From Gamarada debralockiae (taxonomy: Eukaryota > Ascomycota > Leotiomycetes > Helotiales > Hyphodiscaceae): DNA of 64,000 nucleotides. Both the position numbers and the translations under genes were made by a program. The DNA lies in assembly GCA_002803225.1 (NCBI GenBank), contig NXFV01001213.1, forward strand, positions 1 to 64,000. Reading direction: 5' to 3'. Of this stretch, positions 43,802 through 57,100 are shown piece after piece. Within the stretch, counting starts at the first letter, position 1. Each line of letters starts with the position of its first letter. The notes under the pieces were generated by a model. That model did not search any database. It saw nothing but the letters and a program-made list of their open reading frames with translations, and was not told the origin of the DNA.

Positions 43802-46800
43802 ATGATGCCTTCCCTCTCTTCGTTTTTGAAGCATTCGAGAAAGGAAAGTAGCCAAATTGTCAAGCAGGAACGAAAGGATATTGGGAGCGACGGCGAAGAT
43901 GGAAAGCTGCAACAGAAGCATACGAAGCGCGACTTCTTACGCAGCTTGTTGAAGAGATCAAGCACTCGTTCAGACTCCAATCGGCGAAGTGGGCAATTCG
44001 TGGTATGAACCATGGTCTTTTCTGTGTTGTTCAAGTTCTATTCCAATGCCTTGTCTTGGCTGGCAAAAACTCATCCTCATGCTAACCAACCTCTTCAAGG
44101 CCACTGCGAATTTAGAAGTTCCCCCGCCGATCTCTCTCAATAAGGCAACGAGCCCTGTGTCCGATCCGAATAAACCTCTTCCACCTCCTCCGGCGCCGGG
44201 TACTGAATCAAAGCCTACCGCACGACCTGTCAAGAAACTCGACCGTATCATCTCCCCGGTCGCCATTCCAGACTTACACAAGCTCTTTTCTGGGGCTCCG
44301 CAATTCTTTGCGCGGTCTGAGGGTCATTATACCGGTGCACCGCATCCTTCGGTAGCTTTTCCATGGGATATAGAAGTGGAGATACGAGATCTTTCTGATC
44401 ATCAGCAGATCCACGATGAGGCATGGAGCTCCGTATCAGCATGGCCACATATAACTAGGGATGTCCAAAAGAGTTCAGAGGTAGTTAAAGAGCATAGGGA
44501 GAAGCAGAGGGCACATTACTTGCCCCGGTGTCGGGAGAGACCAAACATGCTCAGCATGCAAGGTCTAGAACGCGGAACAATGGGTTACCAAGCAGCATTG
44601 GAGATAGGAGTTGCAGATGCTCTCCAAGTGCCCGAGGAGAATCATAGCGACGGTGGCGCAGATACCCTCGCAGATCGGCGAAGATTGTTTCTCATGGCTA
44701 AGGACGGGCTGAGACCACTCACCGAATCCACACTCGTTGAGCTCCTAACAAGTGCAAGTACGACTTACCACGAAGACCCGGAAAAGCATCACCGACCTAC
44801 GGTTCAACTCTATACAGAACTTTTCACTCGAATATTGTTTCCTCCTTCAAGGGTTACGGACTTAGATGACCCCTACAGTCTTCCAGTACAGATTGAGGTG
44901 CTGATTGATGTTCTGGGATCTTCAGGCATATGGTTTGACTTCAGTTTCGTGGAATGGAGGATCCGGCTTGGACAAATTCTGTGGGGTCTACCGCCCGAGG
45001 ACGAAATATTGGTTAATAATGAAGCTGCGCATGGCCTTGGAGACCAGAAATATTGGCTCTTACTTCAGATCCTACTGTCCTGTGAGTTACTAATGCGACT
45101 CGATGCTGTGTCGGCAAACATAGAACATGGTCTCGAAGAGCTAAAGGCTTCCGAACTCCACCGTTTCGACAAGAAAGCCACGCCCAGCGTGAGATGGTCC
45201 CTGATACTTGCCCGTCACTGGCTTGAGAATATCAAAATCGAGAAACCAAATTCAGACATGGTATCAGACAAAAAAGCTCCAACTGGTTGGTTATCAAGCT
45301 TTACAAGCTCCCCAACGGCCAAAGAGAACGAGGTTGACGACACAGTTCACAATATACAATTCTATGGAAGACATCAGACTCGCCAACTCTCAGGGCTCCT
45401 TCACTTTGCGCAGAAGCTAAATTGGCCAAACCTCGACAACATCACAGCCAAGATTTCGTCAAATGGAATCAAGATCTCTGAAAACGCGCAAAGCACTCCA
45501 GCAGCTGGCACTCCACGCTCAACATCGACTCAGCTTACCAGCTCCTACTTTTCAAGCCGGCCTAGCATGCGAAGGGGATTATCAAAGCAAAGAATGCCTG
45601 CCATGATTCATCCACAAGGTTGGCTATCAAATTCCTACGTCAGCGGCTTGATCCTACCGGGCGAAGGAATGAGCCATTTTCTCATTTCGACTTTGCTGGA
45701 AAATGATGAAACGGCTATTTCAAAGCTCGGAGAGGAGGCTAATCTATATGGCGGCTTTTCATATGGAGATAGAAGCTTCTGGTCCACCTTTTGCATTGTT
45801 GGCCGGGTTCTGGCTGCCGGGAAAGGCGCCTCCGAGTGTATGGGCTGGGTCTCTTCAGACGTCACCCCAAGAGGCCCTGGTGAAGCTTGGGTCAATATTG
45901 ACGTTGACATGACTTCGCAGAGTGGTATGTTGCTCCTTTTGGTCTGATTTCTGGGACTTCATACCCTTGTCACATTGATGTACTAGACCTGCTGACATAT
46001 GAACTTCTACAGAAGGTGACAAAGACATGAAAGCCCGAATTTGGCACAAATCAGCGATTGAGCGAGATGGGCATGTAATTGGCGGAGCTGACTCATCTTC
46101 TGTATTACCAGGGGATTTCGTTCTCCCTTCGGACGAATCTTCCCAGCAACCACTTTTGATAAAGCTCGAATCTCTCGATCTCTTTACCGCAACTGATTCA
46201 GTACTCACGACCCCCACAACAGAAACACCAACACCATTGACTGATATAAGTGAACCGCCGGGAATCCGAACCTACTCAGCAATGATGCGATTCTCAGTGG
46301 ATGCCGATGGAGAAGAAAAGAAGGAGGTAAACCTAGCTCTCTCCAACGATGTATACTTTGTCACCGCCTTTCCATGCGTCTCGTCGAGTCATACGGATGT
46401 TTTGAAATCGCCGACTAGCCCATCCTTTCAGATCCCTGACCGATGCTGGACTGGGTCGTCTCGGACTTTTGTTGGTATGTCACAACCACATACCAACTTC
46501 TCTTCGTGCCAAAATTAACAGCGTACAGGGCACCCACTTCATAAAGCATTCACTTACACCAAGCTCCCACTTTCTACAGTTCTCACGATGCCTGCAACCC
46601 TCCCCTTCACCTCACTTCTCTCCCCGTCCGTGTCCCCCACGGATGATCCCACCCAGTCCACTACCCACACAACCAACAGCCCTATCCCCAAAGTCCTCGT
46701 CATTGACTGCACGGACAGCACGACGACCGCCTTCCCACCACGTCCTACGCCGCCGTCGCATTCTTCTGCAGGCCCCAAAGGGAGGACGTTCGGCAATGAC

Positions 46801-46938
46801 ACTGAGATGTTGGCCAGGGCTTTGTGTGCGGAGAGGGGATGGAATGCTTTGATTAGTAGAAGGGGTAGAGGGTGCTTGAGCTGTTCTGTGAGAGAAGCGA
46901 GCGCCCTGGGCTGGAGAGTTATCTTGAGGTTTGCATAG
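43802..46938 (+). CDS. Large fungal protein of unknown function
   Basis: Model: join(43802..44002, 44100..45924, 46013..46474, 46529..46938), 965 aa; introns 44003-44099 (GTATGA, GCTAACC branch), 45925-46012, 46475-46528 (GTATGT donors). Without splicing the second exon alone looks like a 652-codon ORF with a false N-terminus. Residues 1-67 are basic and Ser-rich, and 68-110 are Pro-rich. The central body has strong blocks, e.g. PDLHKLFSGAPQFFARSEGH, FPWDIEVEIRDLSDH, PTVQLYTELFTRILFPPSRV and LPVQIEVLIDVLGSSGIWFD, then a disordered linker and a C-terminal block (GMSHFLISTLLENDE, FWSTFCIVGRVLAAGK). No signal peptide, membrane segment or known catalytic motif is visible. I do not recognise the family. 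The intact 3 kb frame argues for a functional gene. Confidence 0.8.
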
Positions 46939-49900
46939 GTAGGGAGGATGGGGTAGAGAGAAATTGGAGATGAGGCGTGACATGGCGTTGAGATGGAAAA
47001 TGGCGGTCATGATATGCATCTTTGTAACGATATGATACCCACTAATAATGAAACGATCAATGAATTACATATTGAAAACTGTGGCCTGTCATTTGACTTG
47101 CATTGGTTTGCAGTGTGGTCGTTGAGCCACATCGGCTGTGAAGGGCTTCGCGAGAATTCCGATCTCGATCTCGATGCACCACGATATTGATGCACCTTAA
47201 CGCATGCATTTGATAATTTTTCTGGTTCAGTAACTGTACGAATACCGAGTATCATTTCCTTCACCGACTTCTCGGAATGGAATTCGGATATGACAAGGGT
47301 GGCCTTCAACGCCCGAGTCCCCCTGTCAACTTTTAGCCACCGCCTGCATGGAGGTCAGACGCCTCAGTATTCTGTGACAAGAAAGTTTAAACAGACCTTC
47401 GGTTTGAAGAGGGGTAAAAGATTTGAGTCTAGCCTCTTTTGTCACATTAGACCTAAGGATAGGGGTAATATTCAACTTCTGGTGGCTACTGACAAAGATG
47501 GCGTTTCATCACGACTGCTACCGCTAGAGAATGCAGCCTTGCCGGAAAGTTTCAGAAGAAGCAGCACAAGTGACGCCAATCTCGACATTTTTAAATTAAT
47601 GTACTCGAATTTGGGTTTTAGGCATATGCTTGGTATCTGATGGAGATGGACATTGTAGTTAAGTCATCTTCAATGAAAGTAGCTGGATAACGATGACTTC
47701 AACGCCAGCTTCCCCTCAACCAGGTATAAAAACTTTTTCGTCCCACTGCTGTGATGATTCGGTCTTGTATACTAAATGAAGTGAAACTTGATACACTTCG
47801 CCTGCGTAGTTGCTTGGACATACGGAGTAAATTCTACTCAACGTCGCCCTACGACATCGTCGTCCATACACAATGTCCTTGATTGCCGCCAATGTCCTCC
47901 GTCTCAATATAGACATTCTCGTAGACCCACACCCATACCATGAGGTCTGAGTTCTAGGTAACCTAAAGCAGCATTGGTTCCCCATGTGTGTTGTGCATCT
48001 GCGAACCTAATCGAGGAAGGCATCGCCATGTCTGCTGGCGAGAAAGGCTGAGTTGTGTGGACGGTGTGGAATCCGATGTTTTCTCTCATGCTTCATTGCT
48101 TCGTAAACTTTGTATAGTGACGAGTCAACAGTATCGTGCCGTGTCCGAAGGCCCCTCTATTCTCACAACCCTTTTATCCAGAAAGTGTGCGTTGAGCTCC
48201 TGGCTCCGGCTACTTGTCACATCCATCGATTGGAAGGACGTGCACTGGCGAGTTGCAGTTGCTGTGGACGTTAGCATTAACTGAAGCATCTGAACTTGCT
48301 GGGAATGAACGTTGGCCATCTTTGGATGCGTATCCCTGATGCTCGAGATAAAGGCCGAGGGTGGCCCTGAGGAATGGAGCTTCTTGGGAGAAGAACTTGA
48401 TTTCTTCGTAATGCACACTAAAGAGAATATTCAACACTGCAGATAAGCCGTGGATGCATGAGGAATCCACTGTGAAGACAAGACTGCATGGTTGACGGAG
48501 CGTAAAGTTCGAGCTTCGTGGAATCGAGCGTAGGCTAGGGTGCGGAGGAGGGAGCGATGCGATCAAGTTCTTTGAGGCAGAGACAGATATGATGCTTTGA
48601 GTGTTGTATCAGAGCATCATTCTTGGTAATTCAGCTGCCCTGGAGTTGTCTTCGATGTTGTCGAGTGGGTTTCGCGTCGATTTCGAGAAGTGTCCTAAGT
48701 GTTCTTCAGACCAGATTGAGCGGCTTGGAGGTATAATTAGCTAGACGCAATCTGGAAGAGGTAGAGGTGAAGGTATATTAGAAGGAAAGGTTCAGATTGG
48801 AAATATCGCACATCCAGGTGAGGTAGATTCGAAATCATAGTCAGGGGTTTGGTGAATAGAATGCTCCCAATATTACTCGTCAGCCGTGACCTAATTTCGT
48901 CGGCTTCAAGCCTTCAAGCGGAGGCTCAGGGAAGAAAGGTCAATCACTCCCCACGGACTATCAAACATGAGTCGTAATGCTGAATGAATAGAAAACAATA
49001 AATCCACCAAAGATCCGAGCTCTGAACAGTGATTCCGGATATCTCGAAAGGGGATCTTATTGTTGTAGATAATAAGGGGCCCGAACGAGAATACGTTTGT
49101 TTAATCATAGGCAGTCCAGATATAATAAAATACTACTCTTATTAGTCCAAAGCACTTTTCGGTTTTCGTTGTTCGTTACTTCATCCACTCAAGCCCCGAT
49201 CGGTGAGCTGTGAGTTGCTGGCCGTCCAGAATCGATGCACTCGGCAAGCCGTATTCTCTAAGGGTGCCATACAAAGGAGAGGATCGGAAACATGGATGAG
49301 GTGGGAGGGAGAATGCAGCCTATGATATTCTAGCGAATCAGGCTCCACATACTACTCGTAGGCAGCGAAAAGATTTTCAGTCAGACTCGTGATTGAGGGG
49401 TATTGGGGATCTTCAGCAACTTCTACTTAAGAATTCATTGATACTTTATACGAAGAGAACATCGATACTACCATTCCTCGGACGATAAGGAGAGGGGCTG
49501 CCAAACTAGCCAATCAAGTGTAGGGGTTTGCCGCGGTTGTAGGCCTTATTGATGTCGATGCTCAGACGTTGTTCAGGCAATAATGAGCATGAGCTTCGCC
49601 GATTGAGTGGAGGGTCGAGGTTTCCCTTGTTCTCCTGCAACTGTCACATTCGTACCTGCCAATTGGAGGTCTCTCCCCCGTTTATGCAGTGTGTTTGACG
49701 GTAAAATTTGCGAACTTTGCATGAGCGCAGAAGTATAAGACTGGCTTCATGGTCCTCCGGGTGTTCATTTTGGTCAAGAAATCACAGGAAAAGCATGGCC
49801 ATGAGCTCCTATGCCGTTGTGCACAGCGGATCGGCTCGAGAGGACCCAGCGGTCTGGTAGCGCCAAGACTCAAAGAAGCCACCTGTCAGAACGTCATTCC

Positions 49901-51740
49901 AAGACGTCTACAATCCTTCTGCCTTTATCTTTACCACTTGAAGCGCGGCAACAACTATTTCGTCGTGGTGTTATGAGATACCACCAGAGCACACACAAGT
50001 GTGAAGCTTCACGGAACTTCTTCCCGCGTTAGGCGTGCTCAGTGGCTGCAGGCCAAGAGATGCGGGATGCCCAATGCGCACCGTTTCGGCTCCAACGTAC
50101 CCTGTCTTCCGGGGTAGATAGATATCAAGAGAACCAATCCGGTGACGAGAAATTTCGGAGACCTCTCTGGAAAAATGGAAAGGCGCGTCTCGCGCGGGAT
50201 TTTCAGTCTTTCGACCAGTGTTTGACTTCCTCTAGAGGAAGATGATTGTTCAGTTAACATTCTGTTCTTCTGCCACTTCTCCTGTTGCACGACTCGTAGC
50301 TCACTTCATCCGCCAAATTGTCAATGTAGGAGCCACCCCCGGGACTTTTGAAAGCTGGCGACTTGGGTGTATGGAGACACTTCCCCATACGAGCTTTGAG
50401 ACACCTTTCGATTCTTCCGACGGCCAATGTTCTGGCCCTGATCCTCGGCGCCATCAATGCTCGGCCATGGCCCAAAGGAGAGAAATTCTTCTGCGAAAAG
50501 TTCAAGCCGCTAGAGATTCTCAAAAATTTACTTCGATATTACTCGATTACGGACAAGACAACTTTAGATTTATACAATGAGAAATGCTTGGAGGGAATAG
50601 GATAGAAAAGTCCTCAAATATATTTTTAAAAAAAATTCGACGGCTCTCTAATATTGTACCGACTTCTAGCACATTAGCAGAGACTAACGACTCTCTGTTG
50701 ACGGGATTTCTTGACCTTTTATGTTCTAAAAACAGAGCGGAGTTTGGAGGCTCAAAATACGGTCCTCCCACAGCGGTAGGCCCCGTATGACTCTAAATTC
50801 AAGCGAACCACCAAAACAACCATAGGATTGTCACCCCTGGGAAGATCTCGGTACCCTATCGGGCTAGGGAACTTTCTTCAGCAGTCTCCCAGTTGCCCAT
50901 TCGGTCTGTTGGGAGATTGTTCTTCGCCTTACAGATCGCTGGGTCATAGCGCGTCGCGTTCATCAGTTTTGCAATGTCTGCTGCCTTACGTGGGCTACCT
51001 GCGAAAGCCCTTCTGAAAGCTTCCCTTCACCGCCAAACATTATGGAAAATGAAATATACCTCCAGTGCCATGGACTGTCAAAAATGGCCAAGTAGGTATG
51101 TTTTGGCTGGCGGGCCCATCACCTTCGCCTGTTGGAGGGAGGTTGCCTGGCAACCAATCCCAGGATAGGCGATTCTTTCGACCTCACTTCCGTCGTTAAT
51201 GGACATTTATACGTTTGCATGGCCAATCAGGTATTTCCCGTAGACTTTATCTGCTGCTAGCTCGGATTCTCGGATTGACTGCAGAGAATTATTGACACTT
51301 TCCATGCACTTCCCAGCAGCTCGCAGGCTCGATTTCTCAAAACCATCCACCCACATTTCCAGGCTCCATGATACGACTCACTGCATAGGATCTCACCGCC
51401 CTTCGTCCACAATTACCATCCCACTCACTTCGGAGGCAGACGACAAGAGGAGCATTGGTGTTCGTGGCTAGATTCGAAGCTGCCAGAGCAGAACGCGGAT
51501 GTTTTGAATTTAGAAAGGTCTGCGGCACCGACCCCACCAAGTGAAGCAATCAACTGATATGCGAATCACAGACAATTACTCGATCATTTCGCTCCGCTCG
51601 AATCTCCTTCTTTAAAGTTTCACTTGTAATCCACAAAAGCAACTTTCACGCGGTCCGGACTGGTAACCAGACGGGATTAATCACCAATTTCGAAGCCAAT
51701 GCGCGTTGACGAGAAAAGAGGGGACTTATGCCAATAGACA
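46939..51740. other. Long intergenic stretch, no supported gene
   Basis: Almost 5 kb of mixed composition with only short ORFs on both strands. A 30-bp match (ATACCCA.TAATAATGAAACGA type) near 47035 resembles 57665. No transposase, reverse transcriptase or RNA gene recognised. Confidence 0.4.
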
Positions 51741-52009
51741 TACATCCTGTACCACCACAACCTGTAAGTCCGATGCATTTATACGTGAAGGCCCAAAATT
51801 GACGACTTCGAAGCCTCGCGATGACTACGTCCCTTCACAGAGGGGCGCAACTTCAGGTGCTGGGAACACTGGATCTGGATCTGGCAACGCGGCACCCAAC
51901 AACCCAAGCCCTAGTGGCTCTGGAGCGACTTCACAAGCCTCCACCTCCAGCAGATCTCGAAAAAGAAATACACGGGTCCAAGATATTCGTCTTCGATAGC
52001 TTGATCGTT
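51741..52009 (+). CDS. Possible small Ser/Gly-rich protein
   Basis: Tentative. From an ATG near 51728, MPIDIHPVPPQP could be spliced (GTAAGT at about 51764, acceptor before 51815) to PRDDYVPSQRGATSGAGNTG, SGSGNAAPNNPSPSGSGA and a basic end RSRKRNTRVQDIRLR. Low complexity, no family, and no clear acceptor pyrimidine tract. It may be chance. Confidence 0.2.
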
Positions 52010-52845
52010 AGACCTGGGGAAACTTTGCGTTCATATCGGCCAACAACTTTGCATTGCATGACGGAGAACAAGAGACTGGGGTACGAACTTCAAATTTGGT
52101 AACCTTTGGGCGGGGAACAACATTAAATGGGCAGGGTGCGGTTTCCAGGTCGAAAGGACGAGAGCATGGGTCGGTCGGTCTTTCTCAAAATTTCAACATT
52201 CAAATACTGAGGGTTATGGGCGGCACGACATTGTGATGTTGGGGTTTCCAAAAGTGATTGTTCTACCTAATACTTGATTTGAAAATATACAAATGGTTAA
52301 TAATTGACATACAAAAAAGCGTTCAAACTGTTGATTTTGAGCGACCCGAGCCCCCTTTCCCTTCACAGATCCAAATCATCATGCCTCGCAGAACCTTTTG
52401 AGATTTCGCTTCTTCCGGCCAATGGCGATTTTAGACAGTAGCCGTGTAGCATTCCACAGCGCGGCCTCAGTATATAAGGCTGGTCTCCCAGCCGTGTCCT
52501 CCGCTGTCTTTTCCCGTCCTTTTTCACCTGAAATTTGGCCCGTTTGCCGTCTCCGCTGGTGCATTTGTCCCCATAATCAACACAAACCTCCCGCACTTCG
52601 CCAAAAAAGACTATATCGCAGCCTCGCCGTTCAGCTGCAGTAAGAAAGAAGCCTATTTTATGTGCGTCCTCTAATTTGCTCGCGTGTTTTGTAAGGGGTG
52701 TCAGCCAAAATTGTCGGAATGTTGTGCCACGTCGGGTATGAGATCGCCAGCCTTGGGGGTTAGGCCGCGATATACGCACAGTTAGTAGAGATGCCGTTCA
52801 TGATGGAGTCTTGTGTTAGTGCATCAGAGAGTTAGGTAGTCCATC

Positions 52846-54436
52846 ATGGCTCTGACGATCGACCTCGAGGCTGGCCGTCCGGTGGAGACACATCCTCTTT
52901 CTGAGCCACCCAGAACTGACCCTGCAGGTAACAACAGAAGCGACCGAGGCCCAGAGATTCCTCTACAGACTATGCAGAACTCTAATGTTAGGAGTCGACT
53001 CCCGCAACTCCAGTCACCGAGAAATGTCGACCAGGATGGAGAAAGCTCGACGTCGGCAATCGAGCTGACTCCTACTTCCAGCGAGGTCTCAGAGCAAACT
53101 CAAGGTATAGAGATACTAAGTCTATGCAGGGAAATGCATCTGCAAAGTATAATCATAATCGGCTCATATGTAACAGAAGCATCACGTTTGGTCTCTTGGA
53201 GCACGGCAACATTACAGCAACTTCGCAGGAGCATCACATTAACACGATCCTCTCACTCGAGCAAGGAAGATGTCCAAACACTGCATGGCTACAACAAAAT
53301 TATACATGAGAAAGGTATGCAACAACCAGTCTCTCCAACAGTCTTTAGATATGCTGGGAAGCTAACTTGCTCTTCGTCAGTGGACACTTTCCCGCGCGGA
53401 TTTCCACGGATGGCTGCTTTGCAGTGTAGCGACGACGACTTAATGATATTCCGCGGGTTCAAAAGACTTCACATCCGAATCTTACTGCAACTCCAAGTCG
53501 AAATAACGGAGCTAGAAAAAGCCTTGGACAAACTAGATAAAGAGGACGACGCAAATCCCGAAATACGGTACCGACTCGGAATGACAAAGCATGAGGAAGG
53601 TTGGGATACAGCTCAGCGGCACTTGCTTGACCAGATACGAGCAAAGATAAAAGAATATGGTGAAACCAACCTACCCCATGATGTATTTCTAACACGGGGG
53701 AAAAAATGCTAACGGAGCAAAAAGATGAGCTGCTGTTGAAAAATTCCCAGATCCAAAGTCTGGGTCGTCCACCCCCACGCAACCATCGCTCTTTCTTCGA
53801 CTGGGTTTACAGTAAGCAGGAACTTACCGTAGGGTACTTCGACTTCATCTTCCATGAAAGCGACTTCGTATCCGCAAGTGGTGGGCCGGAAGTAAGCCAT
53901 CGCTCAGGAAAGGCCAACTACTTCGATGAAATCATCCGTTCTCATTTCAGTAACTGGCCCAACTCCCCTTTCAAGGTATGAATCCACTCCGAAAGCCTAT
54001 GCCATTCCAAGATTAGCCAAAGCTGATGCATTACGATAGAGATTTGTGAGGAGCGAGCCCGCCGTAAACAAGCCTGGAGAGCCAATTGTGGATCGTTACT
54101 CGTCGGCCAAGCTGTCCGTCTTCTCCAAGATACTCCTGGTGTCCCTTGCTGTTGGCGTCCTTCTTATCCCCATCTACTTATTGTTCCTTGTAACTATGAC
54201 GCGCTTGGAAATGGCATTGACTGTGTCTGCGTTCGTGCTGCTGTTCTGCGTAGCGATTTGTTCAACCACGGACGCCACGACCCAGGAAGTACTGATGGGT
54301 ACCGCTGCGTATGTTCTCCAATGTCCTTGTAAAGTCGTTGAAGCTGACTTGACCAAGCTACGGGGCTGTCCTTTCAACCTTCCTCGGCAACCTGAACAGC
54401 AATCAGGGTGAGAGGCTCGGGAGCAGCACCTTGTAA
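52846..54436 (+). CDS. DUF6594 domain membrane protein (paralog 2)
   Basis: Model: join(52846..53104, 53177..53314, 53381..53659, 53725..53975, 54040..54308, 54358..54436), 424 aa. Intron positions and phases match paralog 1: the third exon is 279 nt in both, the fifth 269 nt in both, and the last intron 49 nt in both. An acidic/Ser-rich disordered N-terminus precedes the core: VDTFPRGFPRMAALQCSDDD, FRGFKRLHIRILLQLQVEIT, GWDTAQRHLLDQIRAKIKEY and DFIFHESDFVSASGG. Three hydrophobic helices follow (LLVSLAVGVLLIPIYLLFLV; ALTVSAFVLLFCVAICSTT; LMGTAAYGAVLSTFLGN). A naive ORF call ends at 53712 and loses all membrane helices. The last acceptor is CCAAG, weaker than the rest, but it restores the conserved GTAAY end. 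Probably intact; function unknown. Confidence 0.87.
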
Positions 54437-55641
54437 TTCGGGGAGGATGTGGAGATGGTAGGAGGATCAGGTTCGAACGTTCTGCGAGGGCAGACTGGAG
54501 GACGAGGAAAAGTTTTTGGATCCAGCTTTCTGTTCGAGTGCTCAGGCAAACGAAGTCCGTTTTGACCGCTACTTTGCTATCCCACGTCCATCCCTCACTC
54601 CTTTTCCTGAGCTCAATCGGGGATTATGCGGCCGGAGGTTTCATCTGTGTTGATGAAGATATGCTGAGCCAAGTTGGAGAACCTCCCTAAAGTCGATGAA
54701 CGTGTTGTGATTCGGGAGGGAGGCCACTGCAGCCTTATTTGTGAGCCCCAAGCCACAGGCAGTCCGTGCCCTACTGGTTGCTCGACCGATGCCGGCACTA
54801 GGCCTGTCACGTGAATATCTGCCTTCGATCTTTGTCACCCTCGAAGCGCGGAAAGCTGGCTTCTCCTCATTGCATACCGAATGCAATCAGTTTATCTCTT
54901 TGCTATTCTATTATGTCGCCTACATCTCTCCGCCACAAGTGCGGTGTGGGGCCAGAAGTATCCTCCATCACGTGCTTCACCGCCCCCGCAAAACGGTCCC
55001 TTGTCTCCGCATTCCGCACCCAAATCCGCGGCATTCTCCATTTTGACATTTGAGGAAAAGAACCGGAAAGTTGGGTAGTGTTCCTACCCCAAGGAGAACT
55101 CCCGTATTGTTGCTTCCACCCTGCACCGGCCTACTGAACTGAACACTCTCTGGCCTTGATGGACCACGCTTTCGGTCCAGCAAGTACCCCTAGTAGTACT
55201 CCTGTAAGCTTCTGACGCTACTGCGATGATGAAATGTCTGCACCCTCCAACATAGGTTGTGTCCTTGCTTTATATTTTAGTGGACGTCGTCGAAGTAGGT
55301 AGTGGGAGACCCCGCCAAGTTTTCTACGTGGGTTATTGGATCCTGAGAATCTTAGAGTGTCATCGCGAACTCGACAACTGCGGCCATAACTTATTGGATG
55401 AAGAAAGCTGTTCTCATATCCCGTCGGCTGCTTAGTGAGCATGTTCTAGTCGCAAATCCGCTCTTCAACGAGCCACTATTACCAAGAACTCACTTAGCAT
55501 TGGCTTCAGTTATTTTGAATGAGAAAGCATGGAACGAGGAGACGATCGTCTGCTGGCCGCCAATCCTTGCGCTCTCTGTTAAGAGATATATTAGTTGAAA
55601 CTATGAGATGCGCCGTGCTTGACAGGTGGCTGACCTTAAGT
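54437..55641. other. Intergenic, no gene seen
   Basis: Between DUF6594 paralog 2 and the retroelement LTR; only short ORFs. Confidence 0.45.
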
Positions 55642-55926
55642 TGTCACGGGAACAGTGCACGGGTGTATTGCTTCGCCTATATAGACTTCTGGGCCTCAAG
55701 GCCTCCTTATCTCTTATATATATATCACATATTTCATATGCATCGTATGACATGGTAGCAACACCTAAAGATCGACGTCCAAATCGATTCCTACATTCCC
55801 AACCATTTTCAACCATTTTATCGACCTCCACGTCGATTTAGTGTCGCCCACTAGCTCTTAATTGAGTTATCGTTAAAACCTTAATTCGACCTCTATACTG
55901 CGGCTCCCCAAGACCCTCTCGTGACA
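55642..55926 (+). repeat. Putative 5' LTR of a degraded retrotransposon
   Basis: 285 bp bounded by TGTCACGGGA and TCTCGTGACA, which are inverted complements apart from one base, as LTR ends usually are. It contains TATATAGACTTC and a second TATATATATATC. Immediately after it is CTGGTAGAGCGTCACAG, in the place of a primer-binding site. A second TGTCACGAGA follows a GGCGGGGG tract at 57074, in the place of a 3' LTR start. Confidence 0.6.
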
Positions 55927-55991
55927 CTGGTAGAGCGTCACAGACTCCTATCCTGCTGGCCCTTCAATAGCTACGCCTCGTCGACACGCAG

Positions 55992-56534
55992 ATGAAGCAC
56001 GGTCTCCCTCTCTTCCTAACGGCGGCTTCACACCTGCGCAGCTTCATCACAGATATCGTGCTACGCGTTCAGCGCCAGTCACAGACTCCTACCCCTCCTC
56101 CGCCACCAGCTGGCCAATCACACTCGAATGCTCCTCCTCCCTCGCCGGCTCCTCCAGCCCAGCCTTTATTTCGCTCTCTCCGTATAGAAGATATTGGGTA
56201 TTACGATCCACAACACATACAAGATTCAGAAGGAAAGATCATAATTTTCAGCGAGGTCTTCGTCTTTACAGACCGGCTGCTTTATTTCAGTCAATCGCGT
56301 AGTAAATACTATGTCAAGAAAGCTATCCCCAACTGCTTACGCGGTACAGTTCCCTTTTGGTACTCTATAGCGCTCACTCCCCTCGAACGTCAGCTCTTCC
56401 CGATTCAGACGATAATCGATGCTTTCATTGTATGCTTTCCAGCCCGTACTTCTCAGGCTCTTCAAGCGTTAACTTCTGCCAAGTTCATACTCTCTGATAT
56501 TCGCGCTAGCACGACCATTCGCAGCGCTATTTAA
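55992..56534 (+). pseudogene. Gag-like protein of an LTR retrotransposon, disabled
   Basis: The frame begins near the LTR and carries a Pro-rich stretch, then RSLRIEDIGYYDPQHIQDSE, EVFVFTDRLLYFSQSRS, IPNCLRGTVPFWYS and ALQALTSAKFILSDIR. This order (IGYYDP; VFxFxDRL; CLRG..WYS; ALxxLxxxKFxLxD) is the usual gag pattern of fungal Ty3/Gypsy-like elements. A TAA at 56532-56534 interrupts it; the same frame goes on as NITRWARSAYFESKFN, which shows the original was longer. No zinc knuckle is seen. It is a relic. Confidence 0.6.
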
Positions 56535-57100
56535 AATATTACTCGCTGGGCTCGGTCAGCTTATTTCGAGTCCAAATTCAACGTGCTTCTTCTTACGTGG
56601 ACCTCCTCCGACCTCCCTGTGCGCTAGCACATTGACGAGCTAACAGAGATATGACCCTGGGCGAATTTCTGGTTGTGATCGATACCAATTAGTCACTTCT
56701 TTATAATATTGCGCACCGACCCTCTTGTTTCCGGTCACAACTGCCACAGTCCTAATTCCGACCAAATTAAGTTGCATTGCCGCTATCTTCATCTTCTAGT
56801 CCTTCTAGCTCTAGCTCTTCCTAGCCTAATCAGGATAGGCCTTGATTCATGTCTCTATAAAAGGTAATAGAGACCTATATGATTGACCCAGAGCCACTTG
56901 ACCCTGAGATGCCTCTTAGCGACGTTATGGGGCCTCAGGGAAAGCATGTTTAGGACGAAGAACAACGTGTTTGGCTTATTGATACGGAGGATATACTACC
57001 TGGTATGAAAGATAAAGGCAAAGACGCAGGCTAGTCTCTTGACGGCGGGACGCTATCTTTTCAGGCGGGGGCATGTCACGAGAGTATAATATAAGTATTA

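Larger units (their letters stand above)
55642..57100 (+). mobile_element. LTR retrotransposon remnant without pol
   Basis: 5' LTR (55642-55926), gag-like frame (55992-56534), about 500 bp of decayed sequence and a purine tract (CAGGCGGGGGCA) before a second TGTCACG at 57074. Only about 1.1 kb lies between the two putative LTR starts beyond the first LTR, so protease, reverse transcriptase, RNase H and integrase are absent. The second LTR diverges from the first within 10 bases or is truncated, so the 3' boundary is uncertain. Confidence 0.6.

Noticed and set aside
54465..54500. GGTTCGAACG resembling a tRNA T-arm
   Set aside because: No matching acceptor stem, D-arm or anticodon arm could be folded around it.
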